From assembly GCF_003473485.1 (NCBI RefSeq), contig NC_053046.1:43973832-44037831 (forward strand): DNA of 64,000 nt, given 5' to 3'. The stretch comes from Medicago truncatula. Its lineage: Eukaryota; Streptophyta; Magnoliopsida; Fabales; Fabaceae. Of the stretch, positions 22,907 through 35,640 are shown piece after piece. Below the pieces are notes generated by a model, which was not told the origin of the DNA, did not search any database, and saw only the letters and a program-made list of their open reading frames with translations. How positions within the stretch are numbered: position 1 is the stretch's first letter; every line of letters starts with the position of its first letter. Both the position numbers and the translations under genes were made by a program.

Positions 22907-23009
22907 AGACTTGAATCATTTGATTTGGACACAGAAAAAAATCAAGTTTTTCACTCTCTTAATCTTATTGTTAGCTTTTCTTTTGAAGTTTTAGTCTTTA
23001 TTTAGTGAA

Positions 23010-25256
23010 ATGGATCTCACTAACAATCAATTCAACACCCAAAATTCTTCTGATTACCCTTTTAACTACCAAAATCCCAACAATTATCAACACCCAAATC
23101 AATTTGTAACACCCCATTTTCCCAATATGAAAATTTCTAAACATTTATCAGAGTAAACAGCATAAACGGGATATCACATTATAAGATAATCCAAAATCAG
23201 TTAAATAACAATTTAACTTTCAACAAATTACTTAAACAATGCTGCGGAAAATTATTTCGAAAGTTAACAAATCATTTTGGCACGTAGGCCCCATCAAAAT
23301 ATTTCAACTGTTAATCAACATCATAAAAATTAACATAGTTGTCACGTAGGAGAATGAAGCATGCATAATCAAAACCCAATCCTGTTACGTATCAGAGCGA
23401 CCTAGAAGACTCAGTGAGGCAAGGCCACTCACGACAGCAAACTGCACACTAAGCACGATCATCTGCAAGTTACTCATACGAAGAGCAACATTTTCAAGCA
23501 GAAGGGGTGAGATTTCATAACACAATAATATTAATCAATATAATTCGAAATCATAATTAACATCATAATCAATCTTAATCAACATTGCATCTTTGATAAA
23601 CAATTATCGCATAATCACAACTTCAATCATCATCAATAACATAAACATCTTTAAAACTCGACAAATGCGACAATGCAACTTAGACACTTATATGCATGTG
23701 GTACCAATCGTCATCATTGTATTAATATACTTTAATCGTGTGGAGGACAAAGCTCCTATCGTGTGGAGGACAAAGCTCCGATCATGGTGAGGACAAAGCT
23801 CAATGAATGCTAATGCATGGACTCTAACAACAAAACATCTTAATCAACTTATCACTTATACATCCAATAATTTGGAGTTCATCATCAACTTAATTCAGAC
23901 TCATGCAACTTGGTTAAATAACATTTGCAGCATAATCAAATCACATCAAGCTTAATAACAATTCATTTTCAACAATTCCTTGATCATTTAATAATAATTC
24001 AAGTAAATAAAATCAATCCATAATTCACTTTATATTCACTTAACATATCATAAAAGCTTCACAGTTCTCAGTCAATATCTTTAATAGGTCTCAATGGCAC
24101 CTAAAGTTCCTTTCCTAACCTATCAAAACAACTCAGGCCTCACAATCCTCAAAAGCACTCAGTTCTGGAAGTGCTCGCGAGGCGAGAGCATCTGCTCGCC
24201 ATGACGAGTACAAGCCAGAATTCCAACTAAGGTTGTTTCAGGTTCAAACTCGTTCTGAATCATTCCCTAATCAATAGTAAGCACCTAAAGGTACTCAAAG
24301 GCATCTAAGGTTCAACTCAAAAGTCAAAAACTCGGAAAATGACATGTTCACTGGTCAAGCTCGCTATGGCGAGTAGGGTTGCTCGCCGTGGCGAGCTACA
24401 ACTTGTAACTCGCGTGGCGAGCGATGAACTTTGGCTCGGGCAGAATGCAGTGTTTACACAAATTTCATCAACTAACATGGTTCTAAGCCTAATTTCAATT
24501 CCAGAATTCATCCTAAACATATTCTAAGGTTATATGACGGTTTCTACATCAATCTAAACAACTTTTACCGGTTGATCATCAATTTTAGGGATTTGACCTA
24601 ATTTCAAAACTTTTCTAAATCAATCCTAATTTTGTCAATTATTCATCAGAATTATAACAATTTACATTACTGAATTATTAGTCTCACCCTTACCTTAGTT
24701 TGAAGAAATCGCAGCTTTCCTAGGTGATTCTCTCTTCTCTGGTTTTTTCTCCCTTTTCTCCAAAAACAGTCGTACGTACTAATTTTCTACAACCTAGGTC
24801 TTTCTTTTTATATCTCTTCCTAATATCTTATCTTATCTCACTTTCTCCCCCAAAACTCTCTAAAATCTCAAAACAGCCCTCAACTAAATATTTTTATTTT
24901 CTTATCAAATCTTATTTTATTTAACAATAAAATAAGTCTCATAATCTTATCAAATCATCAAAACACATCAAATCATCCAAATCAACTTAAATCAACAAAA
25001 CTCACACATATATTATAAAAATATAATATAATCGTCTAAACTCGATTAAATAAATAATTAAACGAAAGTGGGCGTTACACAATTTCCCAACCAAAATCCT
25101 CAAAACCCAAATCAATTCTCTAACCAACATCCTCAAAAGCCAAATCAATTCCCCAACCAAAATCCTCAAAACATGTCTAATTTTTGTTTGTTGTCTTGCA
25201 TTTTAAGCTATTTGTGTGACCCGTACTTAGTTTGTTGTATTGCATTTTATTTATGT
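23010..25256 (+). pseudogene. Harbinger accessory ORF, split by solo LTR
   Basis: From ATG 23010 the frame encodes MDLTNNQFNTQNSSDYPFNY and a Gln/Asn/Pro-rich run (YQNPNNYQHPNQF), then the LTR interrupts it. It resumes at 25085 with NQNPQNPNQF-type repeats, then shifts to unrelated hydrophobic residues before TAA. This N terminus resembles the Asn/Gln-rich start of the Myb-like second protein of plant PIF/Harbinger elements. The Myb-like part is deleted. Confidence 0.5.
23105..25079. mobile_element. Solo LTR, 1,975 bp, nested in Harbinger element
   Basis: Ends TGTAACACCC...GGGCGTTACA with perfect 5-bp duplications CAATT (23100-23104, 25080-25084). No coding domains. Internal features are three short copies of GAGGACAAAGCTC (23742-23800) and a CTCGCC/GGCGAGC-rich stretch (24175-24430). 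Confidence 0.9.
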
Positions 25257-25570
25257 TAAGAAAATAAAAATAAATTATTTAAATAAATTTTATTTTTACA
25301 AAAAAAAAAAAATTGTTAAGTGTTTCTTCATTTTAATTTAATTATAATCGATAATTGTAATTTTATGTAATTATAAAAACAAAAATATAAAATTAAATAA
25401 GAATAATAAATAAAAGGTGGTGGGGTAGGGTGTTGAATGAAAAAACCATTAGAGATGTAAAAATTGAATGGGTGTTGAATTAAGAGAGAGAAAATGATGT
25501 GGAGTGTTGAGAATTGAAAAAGTGGGTGTTGAGGGTTGTTGAATATTTGTGACCATTGTAAATGGTCTTA

Positions 25571-25735
25571 GAACAATTATTTTTTTGGCAACTTTTGAAA
25601 CAACCTTCTATCTTATAATTATATGTGTTTCTATTTTCTCTTTTTATATTTCTCTCTATTGTTTTTGTCCAATAAAAAAAGAGGAAAAATGTTGTCATAA
25701 AAGTTTTCTAAAATTGATAATATAAATATCATTTC
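25571..25735. mobile_element. Small MITE, copy 1 (TCTATTGTTTTTGTCCAA family)
   Basis: Semi-palindromic block with CTCTCTATTGTTTTTGTCC and GTTGTCATAAAAG, related to blocks at 25750-25945 and 43628-43758. The boundaries are unclear. Confidence 0.45.
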
Positions 25736-25749
25736 TTTATTTTATTTTT

Positions 25750-25945
25750 TTGTTCGAGTGAATCATTTCTCTATTTTTAAGAGAATTGATATTTATGCGT
25801 GCACTTTATTACAACTTTCTCTCTCATATTATATTCTTATTATCTCTCTTCTTTTTTCCTCTCTTAATTGTTTTGGACCAATAAAAAGAGAGAAAATAAA
25901 AGTTGTCATCAAAATTATCCTAAATAATTTATATATATCAGTACT
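25750..25945. mobile_element. Small MITE, copy 2
   Basis: Contains TTGTTTTGGACCAATAAAA and GAGAAAATAAAAGTTGTCAT, between partly inverted ends (TTGATATTTATG... and ...ATATATATCAG). Same family as copies 1 and 3. Confidence 0.5.
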
Positions 25946-26039
25946 CATTTTTAATAGTCACCTAATTATTAGCAACCGCTTAGCTCATTCTTTTCGGTTT
26001 TTCTTTTCTTGCGTCGTTGGTACATAACTAATGGACAGA

Positions 26040-26187
26040 AGTAGAAAAAGGAATAGGAGACGAATTTGAATTAAAAAAGTAGACTTTCATTGAATTGAAC
26101 AAACATAAAATTACAATGTCGATTGTATAAAAAAAAAACAAATTACATTGGCAAAATAATTGAATTATGCCATCAAATCAAATAAAA
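26040..26187 (-). other. 3' UTR of the DWNN gene
   Basis: AT-rich sequence directly after the stop codon. No other feature. Confidence 0.5.
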
Positions 26188-27178
26188 TTATCGTCGCTGC
26201 CTCTCTCTCCTATCGACCGACTCATACCTCGACCGTCTCCTTTTGAAATGTCGATCATCATCGTCGCTGCCTTCGCAATCATCAAAATCGTCGTTATTTC
26301 TTCTCACTTCGTAATAACCGTTTGATGTTGCGGGAGATGAAGAAGAAGCATCGTTCTTTCTCTTTTTAGTAATGGCAGCTTCATCTTCGGACGGGAAGCT
26401 CATGCGAGAGAAGATGCTGCTTTTCTGCTTCCGGTCTACTGTTGGTTCAGATGATTCTGATCGGTGGTTGTTGTGGTGGTGGTGCCGCTCATGCGAGTCG
26501 TAGTCGCGATCGGATTTTAGTTTGCGTTGGCGTGGTGGCTCTTCTTCCTGATGACGGTGGTGTTGATGATGATAGCCATTTGATGACGGCGGGTTTGACT
26601 TCTGCACACACCAAGGAAAAAACCATCATATATGAAATTAAATTAAAAACAATAATAACATATACTTTGGGAAAAGAAAAAAAAAGGAATTTAATATATT
26701 CTAAAAGCAACTTTAAAATCACCTAGTTTATTGTACATGACTACTTTATACAATTTGTGTCATGTGTTCGTATTTTATTTTTCAGCACAAACTCGCTTGG
26801 TTCTTGCCATAAACTCATTATTAGTATCATTTTGGCTAAAAATTATTACAATAATTTTAATAACTCATTTAGAAATTATAGTAAACATCGGCCATCACAA
26901 AAAAAAAAAAAAAAAAAAAAAAACATAGTAGACCAAAACATTAATTAATCACAATATTGTCCCACAAAGGAGAAAAAAAAAACTCATGGTTGTTACATTT
27001 GGTTTTACTTAGTTAAACCGTTAACAAATTATAGGTGTTCAGCGTGTTTGAGTATTGGACCAACCTCATGTACACTAAAATTTGAAGGGAGAAAACTAAT
27101 GATGGAAATTAAATTGAGTGTGAGAAAGCAAAAACCTTATGCAATTAGATGATATATGGAAGAACACTTAGATCAGAA

Positions 27179-27209
<31 letters not shown>

Positions 27210-29508
27210 CGGATCAATTATGGTACAAAAAGATGGTGGAATGAAGAAATGTAATATGGCATTCGGAATTTGGTCCAGTTTGGATTAGGCTAATTTTAAA
27301 CTTATGCAAAACAGCTTATGTAAATAAAGGAGTTTTTATTGATGTATTATTCATAAGTTTGTAAACATAGTTAATGCAAAAACAATTTATGAAGATACAA
27401 TTTTCGTTAACAGGGACTTAAAAATAATACATAAAAGTTTATTTATTTATATAAGTTGTTTTCCATAAACTCAAAATAAGCCTACTTTTCCTTTGTAGTT
27501 TTGTAGGAGCAAAAAGAAAAGTTGGGCACAAGCTTACACTATGGAATAAAGGAATGTAAGATACCGTACGTAGGGAGCCTGAATGTGAATGCAAGGGACA
27601 AAAAAAACTCAGGCTAGGAACTCTGAATGGAAAACAGAGTTTGAAAGTTTTTACAATTTGAAAAGGATGAAAGACTTTAGATTTAAAAAAATTACATAAA
27701 TATATAGTTTAAAAAAGCTAAGGTGGTCCACCTTAAACAAAACCCATTGTTTGGATTAATTTAAAATCACCAGTTTAATACCCTTTTCTCCAGTCAATAG
27801 TAATCATGATCAACTTCTGAAATAACTTCTCTTTTAAAAATAAAAAAGACATTCTATACCAACATTAATAGACCATTTGTTATCCATCGAAAGCATAATA
27901 GTACTGGCCATGGCAACACCAGATTTGCAAAAGATTTAAACTTAGGAAACCCAGTTGCCAGACAAGTAAAATCAAGTTATCCAAAATCTAGGAATTTAAA
28001 ACTTGAACCAATTTATTCCCCCCCACCCACAACAGTGAAAATTGATTATCATCTGGACCATGTACAGAAAGACAAACAATGATCTTCGATGAATCAATTA
28101 AAACTTTAACGGTTAACCCAATTACAATACAGAGATAAAATGCTTCAAATCATGCCCATAAACCATGGTTTGAATAAATGGTCACAAGAGATTTTGAAAC
28201 GGCGAATCAAGATTTTATAACAGCACTGCACCATTATCATATGCAGCAATGCAGTTATCCAATATTTCATCATCAACGTTTTCTTTTACCCACTTTTAAC
28301 CATTAGTTGCTGTTGACCATAAAATAGGTGAGACAAGCCGGAATAGCTCCCTCAACCATTTCGTAAACAACCACGCAATATAACTTGATAGATAAATACT
28401 ATTAACAATAAATGAAGCCAAGAGAAATAACTTCCAAAGACTACAATAATTAAATCCAAAAAAATAACAAATGGGATTATCTACTATAATGATGTTCTTT
28501 TGCATGCTTGAGGTTTCTGGACAAACGTGTGGTAGAAAACCCACAGAAATTAATAAGCGCATAAGCTGAAAATTAAAACAATAGAAAGTACATACTGCTT
28601 TTGGTTTCGACGAAGAAACATCTCCAACACTACTCACATCTCTACCAAATTCTCGATCTTTGGATAAGTCCCTGTTCCATGAAAGAATTAAACTCATTAA
28701 AAGCAATAAGACAAACTTCGATGACTCTTAAGCACTCCATAGTTCAAATGCAAAAAGAATAGTGATAACATTATCATCCTTTTACAATATGTTACTCTGC
28801 CAATCATAAAAGTTGGAAACTAAATTCACTATGTAAGTAGTTAATGACATGGAAAAATGTCTTGTGTAAAGCAGTGCTTTACAATTATTTTATGAAAATC
28901 CACAACATATTCTGCTTTATCAAGAGAGGAAAATGGAATAAACAAGATTTGTTGTAGAATAATTTCCACACGAAATCCCAATACACTACTGCTGGGAAAC
29001 AAAAAGTAGGAGAATCGTACAAAAAGGAAAGGATGCAAAAGGCAGATAATAAAGTCTTAAATGTTGCTATTTTACAACGGTGCAAATATTTGACTTGCAA
29101 GTTAAAACTCTATCAAACTGCTTAAACATGCATATAAGAACAAAACAAAGCCACCCACGAAAAGTTCCATTAGTACCTTTCAACCCGTCTCTCATTTTCC
29201 TGCTTCTTCAGAATAGCATTTCGAGCTTCAAAATCCTCTCTATTCTTATTCATAACAGGCTCTCTATTCATATTCATAACAGGAGGTGGGACATTCATTC
29301 CTATATTGAACTCAGCAAAATCCCTGAACACAGTCATATTCATTATATTAGAAAATAGCATTGTAGAGAATATCAATTCTATAGAGTCAGACAAACATGT
29401 AACCACATTCACTATCGGTGTTCACTTTACAATCCCTTACTCAGCATTCAACAAGGCATACCCCAAACAGTGTGTGCGCCTGTGTGCGCCTGTGTGTCAG
29501 TGTCACAG

Positions 29509-29567
<59 letters not shown>

Positions 29568-31465
29568 AGGGAGAAGGGAATGCAATAGCAGGGGAAAGGC
29601 TAACGTCATACCTATGAGGTGGATGAACAGGCATCACGTAACCATGCATGCCAAATGGGTCTTGAGGCAGACCACCTGCAAATGGCATGTCAAAGGGGCC
29701 TAGACCATAACCCATCATTGTCATTGGAGCAGCATATGGTCCCATATATCCATCCAAACAACGTTGCATGCCATTCCAGTATGAATTATAGCTAGGAGGC
29801 GGCAGGCCTATCGGTTGCATCATATAGCTATTCCATTGTAAATCTACATGATAAATAAAGATTGTTCAATGTTATTACTTGACTAAAAGCCAATGTATTG
29901 CCTGGTCACTAAATGTTCCAGCACTACGTAAGGCAGAACTAGAAAAAACAGCAGATTTACCATTTGCAGGCATACGGACTTTCTTCTTTTTCTTCTTCTT
30001 TCCTGCAAAGTTAATAAATAAAATGACAATGCCCTCAACAGAAGATCAACAAAGAACGCATGGTTATATACACATTCTACATTACCTCCGTCGGTGGGGA
30101 CCAACTTTTGCTGCACTTCTTCCTCAACCAGTTTAGCACTCCCTTGGGAGGCTGGTTCCGGTTCCTTTACACTCATAGACTCATGAGTAACTTCAGATAC
30201 AACTGCAGCTCTAGGGATCTTTACTTGCTCTGATACCTGCTGTGTAGCAGAGACCTCCTTTCTCTCGGCAACTATTTCCTGTATATTTGCCATTCCTTCA
30301 TTAACTTGTGAAACCTTTGGTTCTCCCTTGGAGGTTGCAGATGAAGTTGGAGATGGTATCTTGGGCTGTGGGCAACGAGAAGACAACATATCTGGAAAAT
30401 AAAATCAAACAAAAAAAAGTTATCTTCACAAACCGATAGCCAATAATAGTGCAAGTAAGATCCAAATCATGATTGTTTCAATCACCTTGAACTTGATAAG
30501 TGCTCCCTGCATTTTCAGTACTGCTATTGCCAGACTCCAATATGCGATGGATGGCATCTCTAAGCGTCTTATTTGGTAAAAGATCATCTGCTAGAATATT
30601 TGTTGCAAGACATACGCATGCAGACTTGGACATAATATAGTTCCTAATACCTGAAAAGATTTTTAAAAATGATTCAGTATAAAATAAAAATTAATATACA
30701 ATATATAGTTCGGAAAAAAGTTACCGAGAAGCAAAACATGTAAAATGTTCAAAACTTGCATAATGAAAAAGAGGAACTTTAAAGACACGCTAGTATAATA
30801 CTCAAATTCTGAAATATTTATTATAGAAGCATAAAAACTTACATTTGTCACAGAAGCTTTTAAAACAACACTTGCTTGTCAATACAGCATCTTTCATGAC
30901 ATTATTGCACAAGGGGCAGTGGAGCTCAGGTGGTAGATCACCAACTGAACGTGTAGATGACAACCCTTCCATTTCTTTATCGAACGCAGCCCTGTTTGCA
31001 AGGAAAACATGAAACTCAATTTCATGTCATCATATAACAGAACAGACAAGAATCAAGATGTACTCACTCATTTGGCTTCAAAACAGCTACTGAACCATTT
31101 TGTAGAGCATAGGAACCTTGTGGATTTACCATCAGCATAGATCTAGGAATACCAGTAGGCTGCCTGACTTTTTTGATGTCAAAAGTGGAATCACCATTTG
31201 TAGGGCAATGCTGAATGAAATGTCCTTAACAGATGTAACAAGAGACAAGTTAGCCAAATTAACTGACACAGGTAACCAGCATTTTGCAAACAGAATGGGT
31301 TATAAAGTTGAGAAATATGAACATACCAGACACCTTGCATCTGTGACATACATAGCCTTCTGGAGGTGTTTTCCGCTCCAACCCTGCAAGATCCCAGCAA
31401 GTATATAGGCATCAGTTTATTAACTGTTAATATTTGTATTCAAAAAAGAAAATCACCCATAGATG

Positions 31466-31543
<78 letters not shown>

Positions 31544-33848
31544 AAATCACCAAAACCACGTCCACCCCCAATCCTTCCACCAACTGCACCCCTTCGAAAA
31601 CCTCTACCAGCGCCAAAGTCTGAACCTTGTCTGCATACAGGAAAAAGAAGGTGTCAACCTAAAACATCAAAAAGCCCAGAACTTGGAAGCTTTAATGGAA
31701 AGAAAATCATATTTGACATGTGGAATTCAATCTTCGTTGGGAATGAGGTTTTCTTAGACGACTATGTTTGGATTTGATAAAATAAACGAAATCAGAGTAG
31801 AATGTTATTAGTTACCATTGTTTGGATAAAACTCATTTTGTTGCATCAAATGCCTCTTACCCCAACCCCCACAGGAAAAAAATAAGTATATTAATAAAAT
31901 AAATATGGTTTGTAACTCCATTTGATGGGCAAAATGGAATGAGTGAAGAAGGAATTTATAATGATTACATTTAGTTAACATCTCAAAACAATGTAAAGAA
32001 TATTTTTCTCCATTGCATTATGAAACGTCCGAACTTATTTTATAGTAGTTTTATCCCATCCCATCGTTTTGACTTCATCAATTTCACCCATATTAGATCC
32101 ACACATAGCATAGACAATAATTTGAATTTGAATTTTTTTCTTTATGCATCTATTGATTATACTTGTAATTCATTCTATGCACCAAACAAAACACCAGGTA
32201 AAGGAGGATAATCTACTCACTGTTGCCAATCCAGTGCAGGAGTATCAATCAAGGCCTTAATCTTACTGTCTTCGTCAGCTTTGCTAGTTAGAGGAGCATC
32301 TGGAATCATGGTGCTTGATTGAACGGGCAGTTGATCAGGTATTGAATATAAATCATTGCCAAATTCATCCCAATCCAAATTTTCAGGCTGTTCAATGGTC
32401 CAAAGTTATCAATTTATTAGGAAATGAATATGAATTGTTTGTATAAAAAAATGAAATGAAAAAAGAGACTTACATATTGCATGGAAGATGTATAATCTGC
32501 CGGTAAGGTACTATTCTCAGGTTCAGTTTCCACAACCTTATTTTCAAACTCTTGTCTGCAAATAGCAAAATACAGTTACAACTCAAGAACAGACAACATA
32601 CTTTATTTCACAAATGAACAATACAGTTTCTAATTTTGCCAAAGTATGACAAATTGATGACTGCCTATTTATACAGTTACATACACAATGCATGATTATT
32701 TGTAAACAAATCAAACAAGAGTAATGAGATTAAAGGTTTGAGAAAGTACTTTTTTTCAGTAACAATCGGTAAACATGGCCGTCCTGGAACCCGTCGAATT
32801 AACACTGACGTATTTTTAGGAATCAACATTTCTTCATCATGATATTCTGAAATTCCAAAAGACAATAAAACACTGTAAATGTGCTATTTCATGAAGCCTA
32901 ATAAAACCACTATGATAGTACAAATTTCGCAGCAAAGTTAGGTGCTTCTAATACACAACTACATTGCAGCCTAACTACATCTTCCAGGTCAATTTTTATG
33001 CCTTAATTGTAATTGTTTTCTTTTTATTTCTATTATAAGTGAACTCAAATTAAACCTGTTGCAGTTATGACAGATAGGGCTAGTGAAAACTTGTACTTGG
33101 CACAAGAAAAGATTGCAACTTTATAGTCTAAAGTGTAGTTATTGAAAAAGGGAATACTGATGAACTCCCTTCCATCACAGTATGATTTGAAAATTTTAAT
33201 TATGTTGAAATACATGTGCATGAATACGATATTGCAAAGATGAACACTAGTACACCCTTCAACAACAGAACACTCAGAACTTCTATAGCACAGACACCCT
33301 CTAATCAAAGGTGCCAGTGTCTGTCTGACACCGATTACATCCGATTCATTCAGATATAAACCCTAATCGAGATTAACCTTTCAAACAACTAATGCTGTCG
33401 AGGTGTGACTGTCGTGTTCGTGTGCCCATGTCGGTGATTCATAACTTGAAACTCAGTTTACAAGTTAACCTAACTACCGGTGAGGAGGTATCACTGTCCC
33501 GTGTGCCCATGTCGGTGATTCATAACTTAAAACTTAGTTTACAAATTAAGCATCAAATATAAACCCTAATCAAGATTATGAACCCTAATGAAGAAAATCA
33601 ATAAATCATAAAACACTAATCAAAATTATTATTAACCCCTAACGATGAAAAAAGTTAAATTGAGATCGAAATAAGAACCGACCTTCATTGGTCTGAGCGT
33701 TGGTGACCAGAAGGTCAAAATCAGTACCCCTTCCTAAATGCTTGGATACAAATATACTTTGTTTCAATGTACCAACAGATATGAAAGGACCATCCATTGG
33801 AATTGAATTATAATCTTTTGCACTCTTAAATTTATAATACACCGCCAT
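26188..33848 (-). CDS. DWNN-domain E3 ubiquitin ligase, PQT3/RBBP6-like
   Basis: Fifteen exons with consistent GT-AG junctions and phases: 33848-33683, 32846-32750, 32555-32474, 32387-32221, 31630-31551, 31383-31327, 31224-31068, 30991-30843, 30650-30486, 30391-30086, 30002-29961, 29843-29612, 29323-29177, 28671-28596, 26601-26188; 2,337 nt, 778 residues. Order: ubiquitin-like DWNN domain at the N terminus (MAVYYKFKSAKDYNSI...), Gly/Arg-rich linker (exon 5), CCHC zinc knuckle (CHRCKVSGHFIQHC), U-box/RING-like domain (ELHCPLCNNVMKDAV, CCFKSFCDKC), a basic KKKKKKKVR stretch, Pro/Met/Gly-rich region (exon 12), and an Arg/Ser/Asp-rich tail likely for nuclear targeting. The family comprises human RBBP6 and Arabidopsis PARAQUAT TOLERANCE 3, which ubiquitinates a histone methyltransferase in oxidative stress response. 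No disruption is seen. Confidence 0.93.
27179..27209. repeat. 31-base G homopolymer in intron 14
   Basis: Uninterrupted run of 31 G in the 2-kb last intron of the DWNN gene. On the transcribed strand it is a C run. Confidence 0.9.
29512..29566. repeat. (GA)n microsatellite next to exon 12 donor
   Basis: About 27 GA repeats, about 45 nt downstream of the exon 12 donor (29611). It is read as (CU)n in the pre-mRNA. Confidence 0.92.
31471..31538. repeat. Compound (AT)n(AG)n microsatellite next to exon 5 donor
   Basis: About 20 TA then 14 GA repeats. The GA end lies about 12 nt from the exon 5 donor (31550), so the pre-mRNA has a long CU tract immediately after the 5' splice site. Confidence 0.92.
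33430..33551. repeat. Short direct repeat in intron 1
   Basis: TGTCGGTGATTCATAACTT plus flanking bases occurs twice about 80 bp apart in intron 1 of the DWNN gene. Confidence 0.7.
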
Positions 33849-34300
33849 TGTAGAATACTCTATTGAATTAACAGAAAAACAATAATCAATAAATCTCTTC
33901 AAAATTGAAAATAAATTACAAAATTAATAATCGTGAAAATTAAAACAAATCAATCGGTACAATATATCAAATCTCTTTCTTTCTAATTTTTTTTTCTATC
34001 TAGGTTACGATCGAATAAATCGAACCACCAGAACGATTAAAATAAATCTAAAATTCTTCAAGAACGATAAGAAACGGAGTCTTGAATGATCTTGAGAGCA
34101 TCAACAACAATGGAATCCAAATCCAGCGAAGCGAAACCCTACCGAATCAGAAACCGCGAGAAGCAACAGCAACGGGTTAGGGTTTGGTGATGAAATGGAA
34201 TCTTGGTGCCTTCGATGAAGGAACCGGAGAAAACCTCTCTGAACGATGACGGAAGCTTGAAACGTGAATAGCGAATAATCGCTTTTCCTTGTGACGGTAG
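33849..34300 (-). other. 5' UTR/promoter of DWNN gene
   Basis: Sequence upstream of the start codon on the minus strand, with purine-rich leader sequence. No clear TATA box was identified, as expected for a housekeeping-type gene. Confidence 0.4.
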
Positions 34301-34930
34301 CTTTATAATCAGAAGCGATTATTTGAATAATCGCAAATATGTGGTTAGAGACGATGAGAATGACGTGTGGGTAGGATGCGATATATATACGATATTACAG
34401 GTGGAAAACGGGCCGGGTTCGGACCCAAAAGCACCACACAGCCCAACCCGCGGTTGACCCTTTTCAGCCCTTTCAAGGTGAGTTATATATGTGTGTGGAA
34501 ATTTGACCCTGTACCCCAACATATTTACCTTCACCCCTACATTCTACTTGAATTGCCTATTTTACCCTTCTATAGTTCTATATAAAATTTAAACACCAAT
34601 TTTTTCTTATTTTTCTCCTTAATTTTCCTGTTCACCCTATCCCAACAGCTATCGGAAAACACTGAATATTTGGTTCGGGCTCATTTCTTCAATAACCAAT
34701 GAGTATTCATGTTCATAATCATCATTGTAGGTTGTAACAGATCACGGTAATCCAGGAGCTTTAGGTCCACTGTGACAAGTGCCACACCAGCCAGTCCAGG
34801 CCCAGTTTAATATTTTTGTTAATTGGACACTGCCTTTTGCTTTTGGCACATATCCTGCCGTTACTTTTATTTTTTTGGTGAAGATCCTGAACGTTACTTT
34901 AAACAAAGTAACACAAGTCTGCATAATAAA
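34301..34930. other. Intergenic gap
   Basis: No gene is supported. A short GC-rich block near 34400-34470 (GGCCGGGTTCGG) is probably a MITE remnant. Confidence 0.5.
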
Positions 34931-35049
34931 TTAATAAAACCAATTATTATTATTTAAAGAAAAAATGAATTCATCAAAAAAGGCACCAAAAAAAAATTAA
35001 TTAATTTTCAAAATATATCCAATAGTTAGAAAGGTTCTAGTAAAAACAT

Positions 35050-35152
35050 ATAAAATTCATTGTCCTACCAAATGAGCTATGCTCCGGACACCGAACTTAT
35101 TCACCTTATAAGGTCAATTCTAGGCACTAGGCTACCTAACCCAAAAAAAAAA
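35050..35152 (+). mobile_element. Rearranged SINE (head inverted relative to tail)
   Basis: The tail part (CGGACACCGAACTTATTC...GGCTACCTAACCC plus A run) is in plus orientation. The A-box head (TAGCTCATTTGGTAGGACAA) is in minus orientation immediately upstream. The palindromic B box that should join them is gone. Confidence 0.6.
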
Positions 35153-35555
35153 AACAAATGTAACAAAGATTCGTTTATTTTTTATAATCATATATAATAA
35201 AAATGAATAATTATTATATTTCCTATGGAAAAAGGCACCAAAAAAAATTATAATTTTAATAAAAACCAATTATTATTTTATCAAAACATCTAATAGAGAA
35301 AAATATTTTTTCAAAAAAAAAAAGGACACAAAGATTATTTTTTAATAAATATTCCATATTAAAATATATTTAATAGAAAAAAATATTCATTTGGAAAATA
35401 TGTACAACTAAATAAAAAAACTAAATAATCATAAGATTTCTTATGAAAAAGACACACAAAGAAATTGAAATCTAATAAAACCAATTCATCATTTACAAAA
35501 TATATCTAATAGTAACAATATTTAGTCAAGGTTCATTTATTTTTAATAAATCATC

Positions 35556-35640
35556 TTTTTTTTGTGGTGGTCGAGGTTTGAACCCCGGACCTTGTATATA
35601 TTATGCATTGTCCTATGAATTGAGATAAGCTATCGAGGAC
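35556..35640 (-). mobile_element. Short SINE, 85 bp, head-only
   Basis: Minus strand: tRNA-like head, B box GGGGTTCAAACC and A-tail without the usual body. Perfect 12-bp target duplication TAATAAATCATC (35544-35555, 35641-35652). The paralogous repeat at about 37153-37164 carries the uninterrupted target, confirming insertion. Confidence 0.85.

Larger units (their letters stand above)
22533..25567 (+). mobile_element. PIF/Harbinger-derived element
   Basis: Terminal inverted repeats GACCATGTGCAATGG and (right end, inverted) GACCATTTACAATGG are flanked on both sides by the 3-bp duplication TTA (22530-22532, 25568-25570), the PIF/Harbinger signature. Without the nested LTR it is about 1.06 kb. 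It keeps a TATA box and the start of a small accessory ORF but no transposase, so it is non-autonomous. Confidence 0.85.

Noticed and set aside
23742-23800. CRISPR-like short repeats (GAGGACAAAGCTC)
   Set aside because: Three short copies inside a plant LTR with no regular spacers. An internal LTR duplication explains them.
29470-29823. Arg/Glu repeat protein from the GA tract
   Set aside because: A product of translating a dinucleotide repeat inside an intron of the E3 ligase gene.
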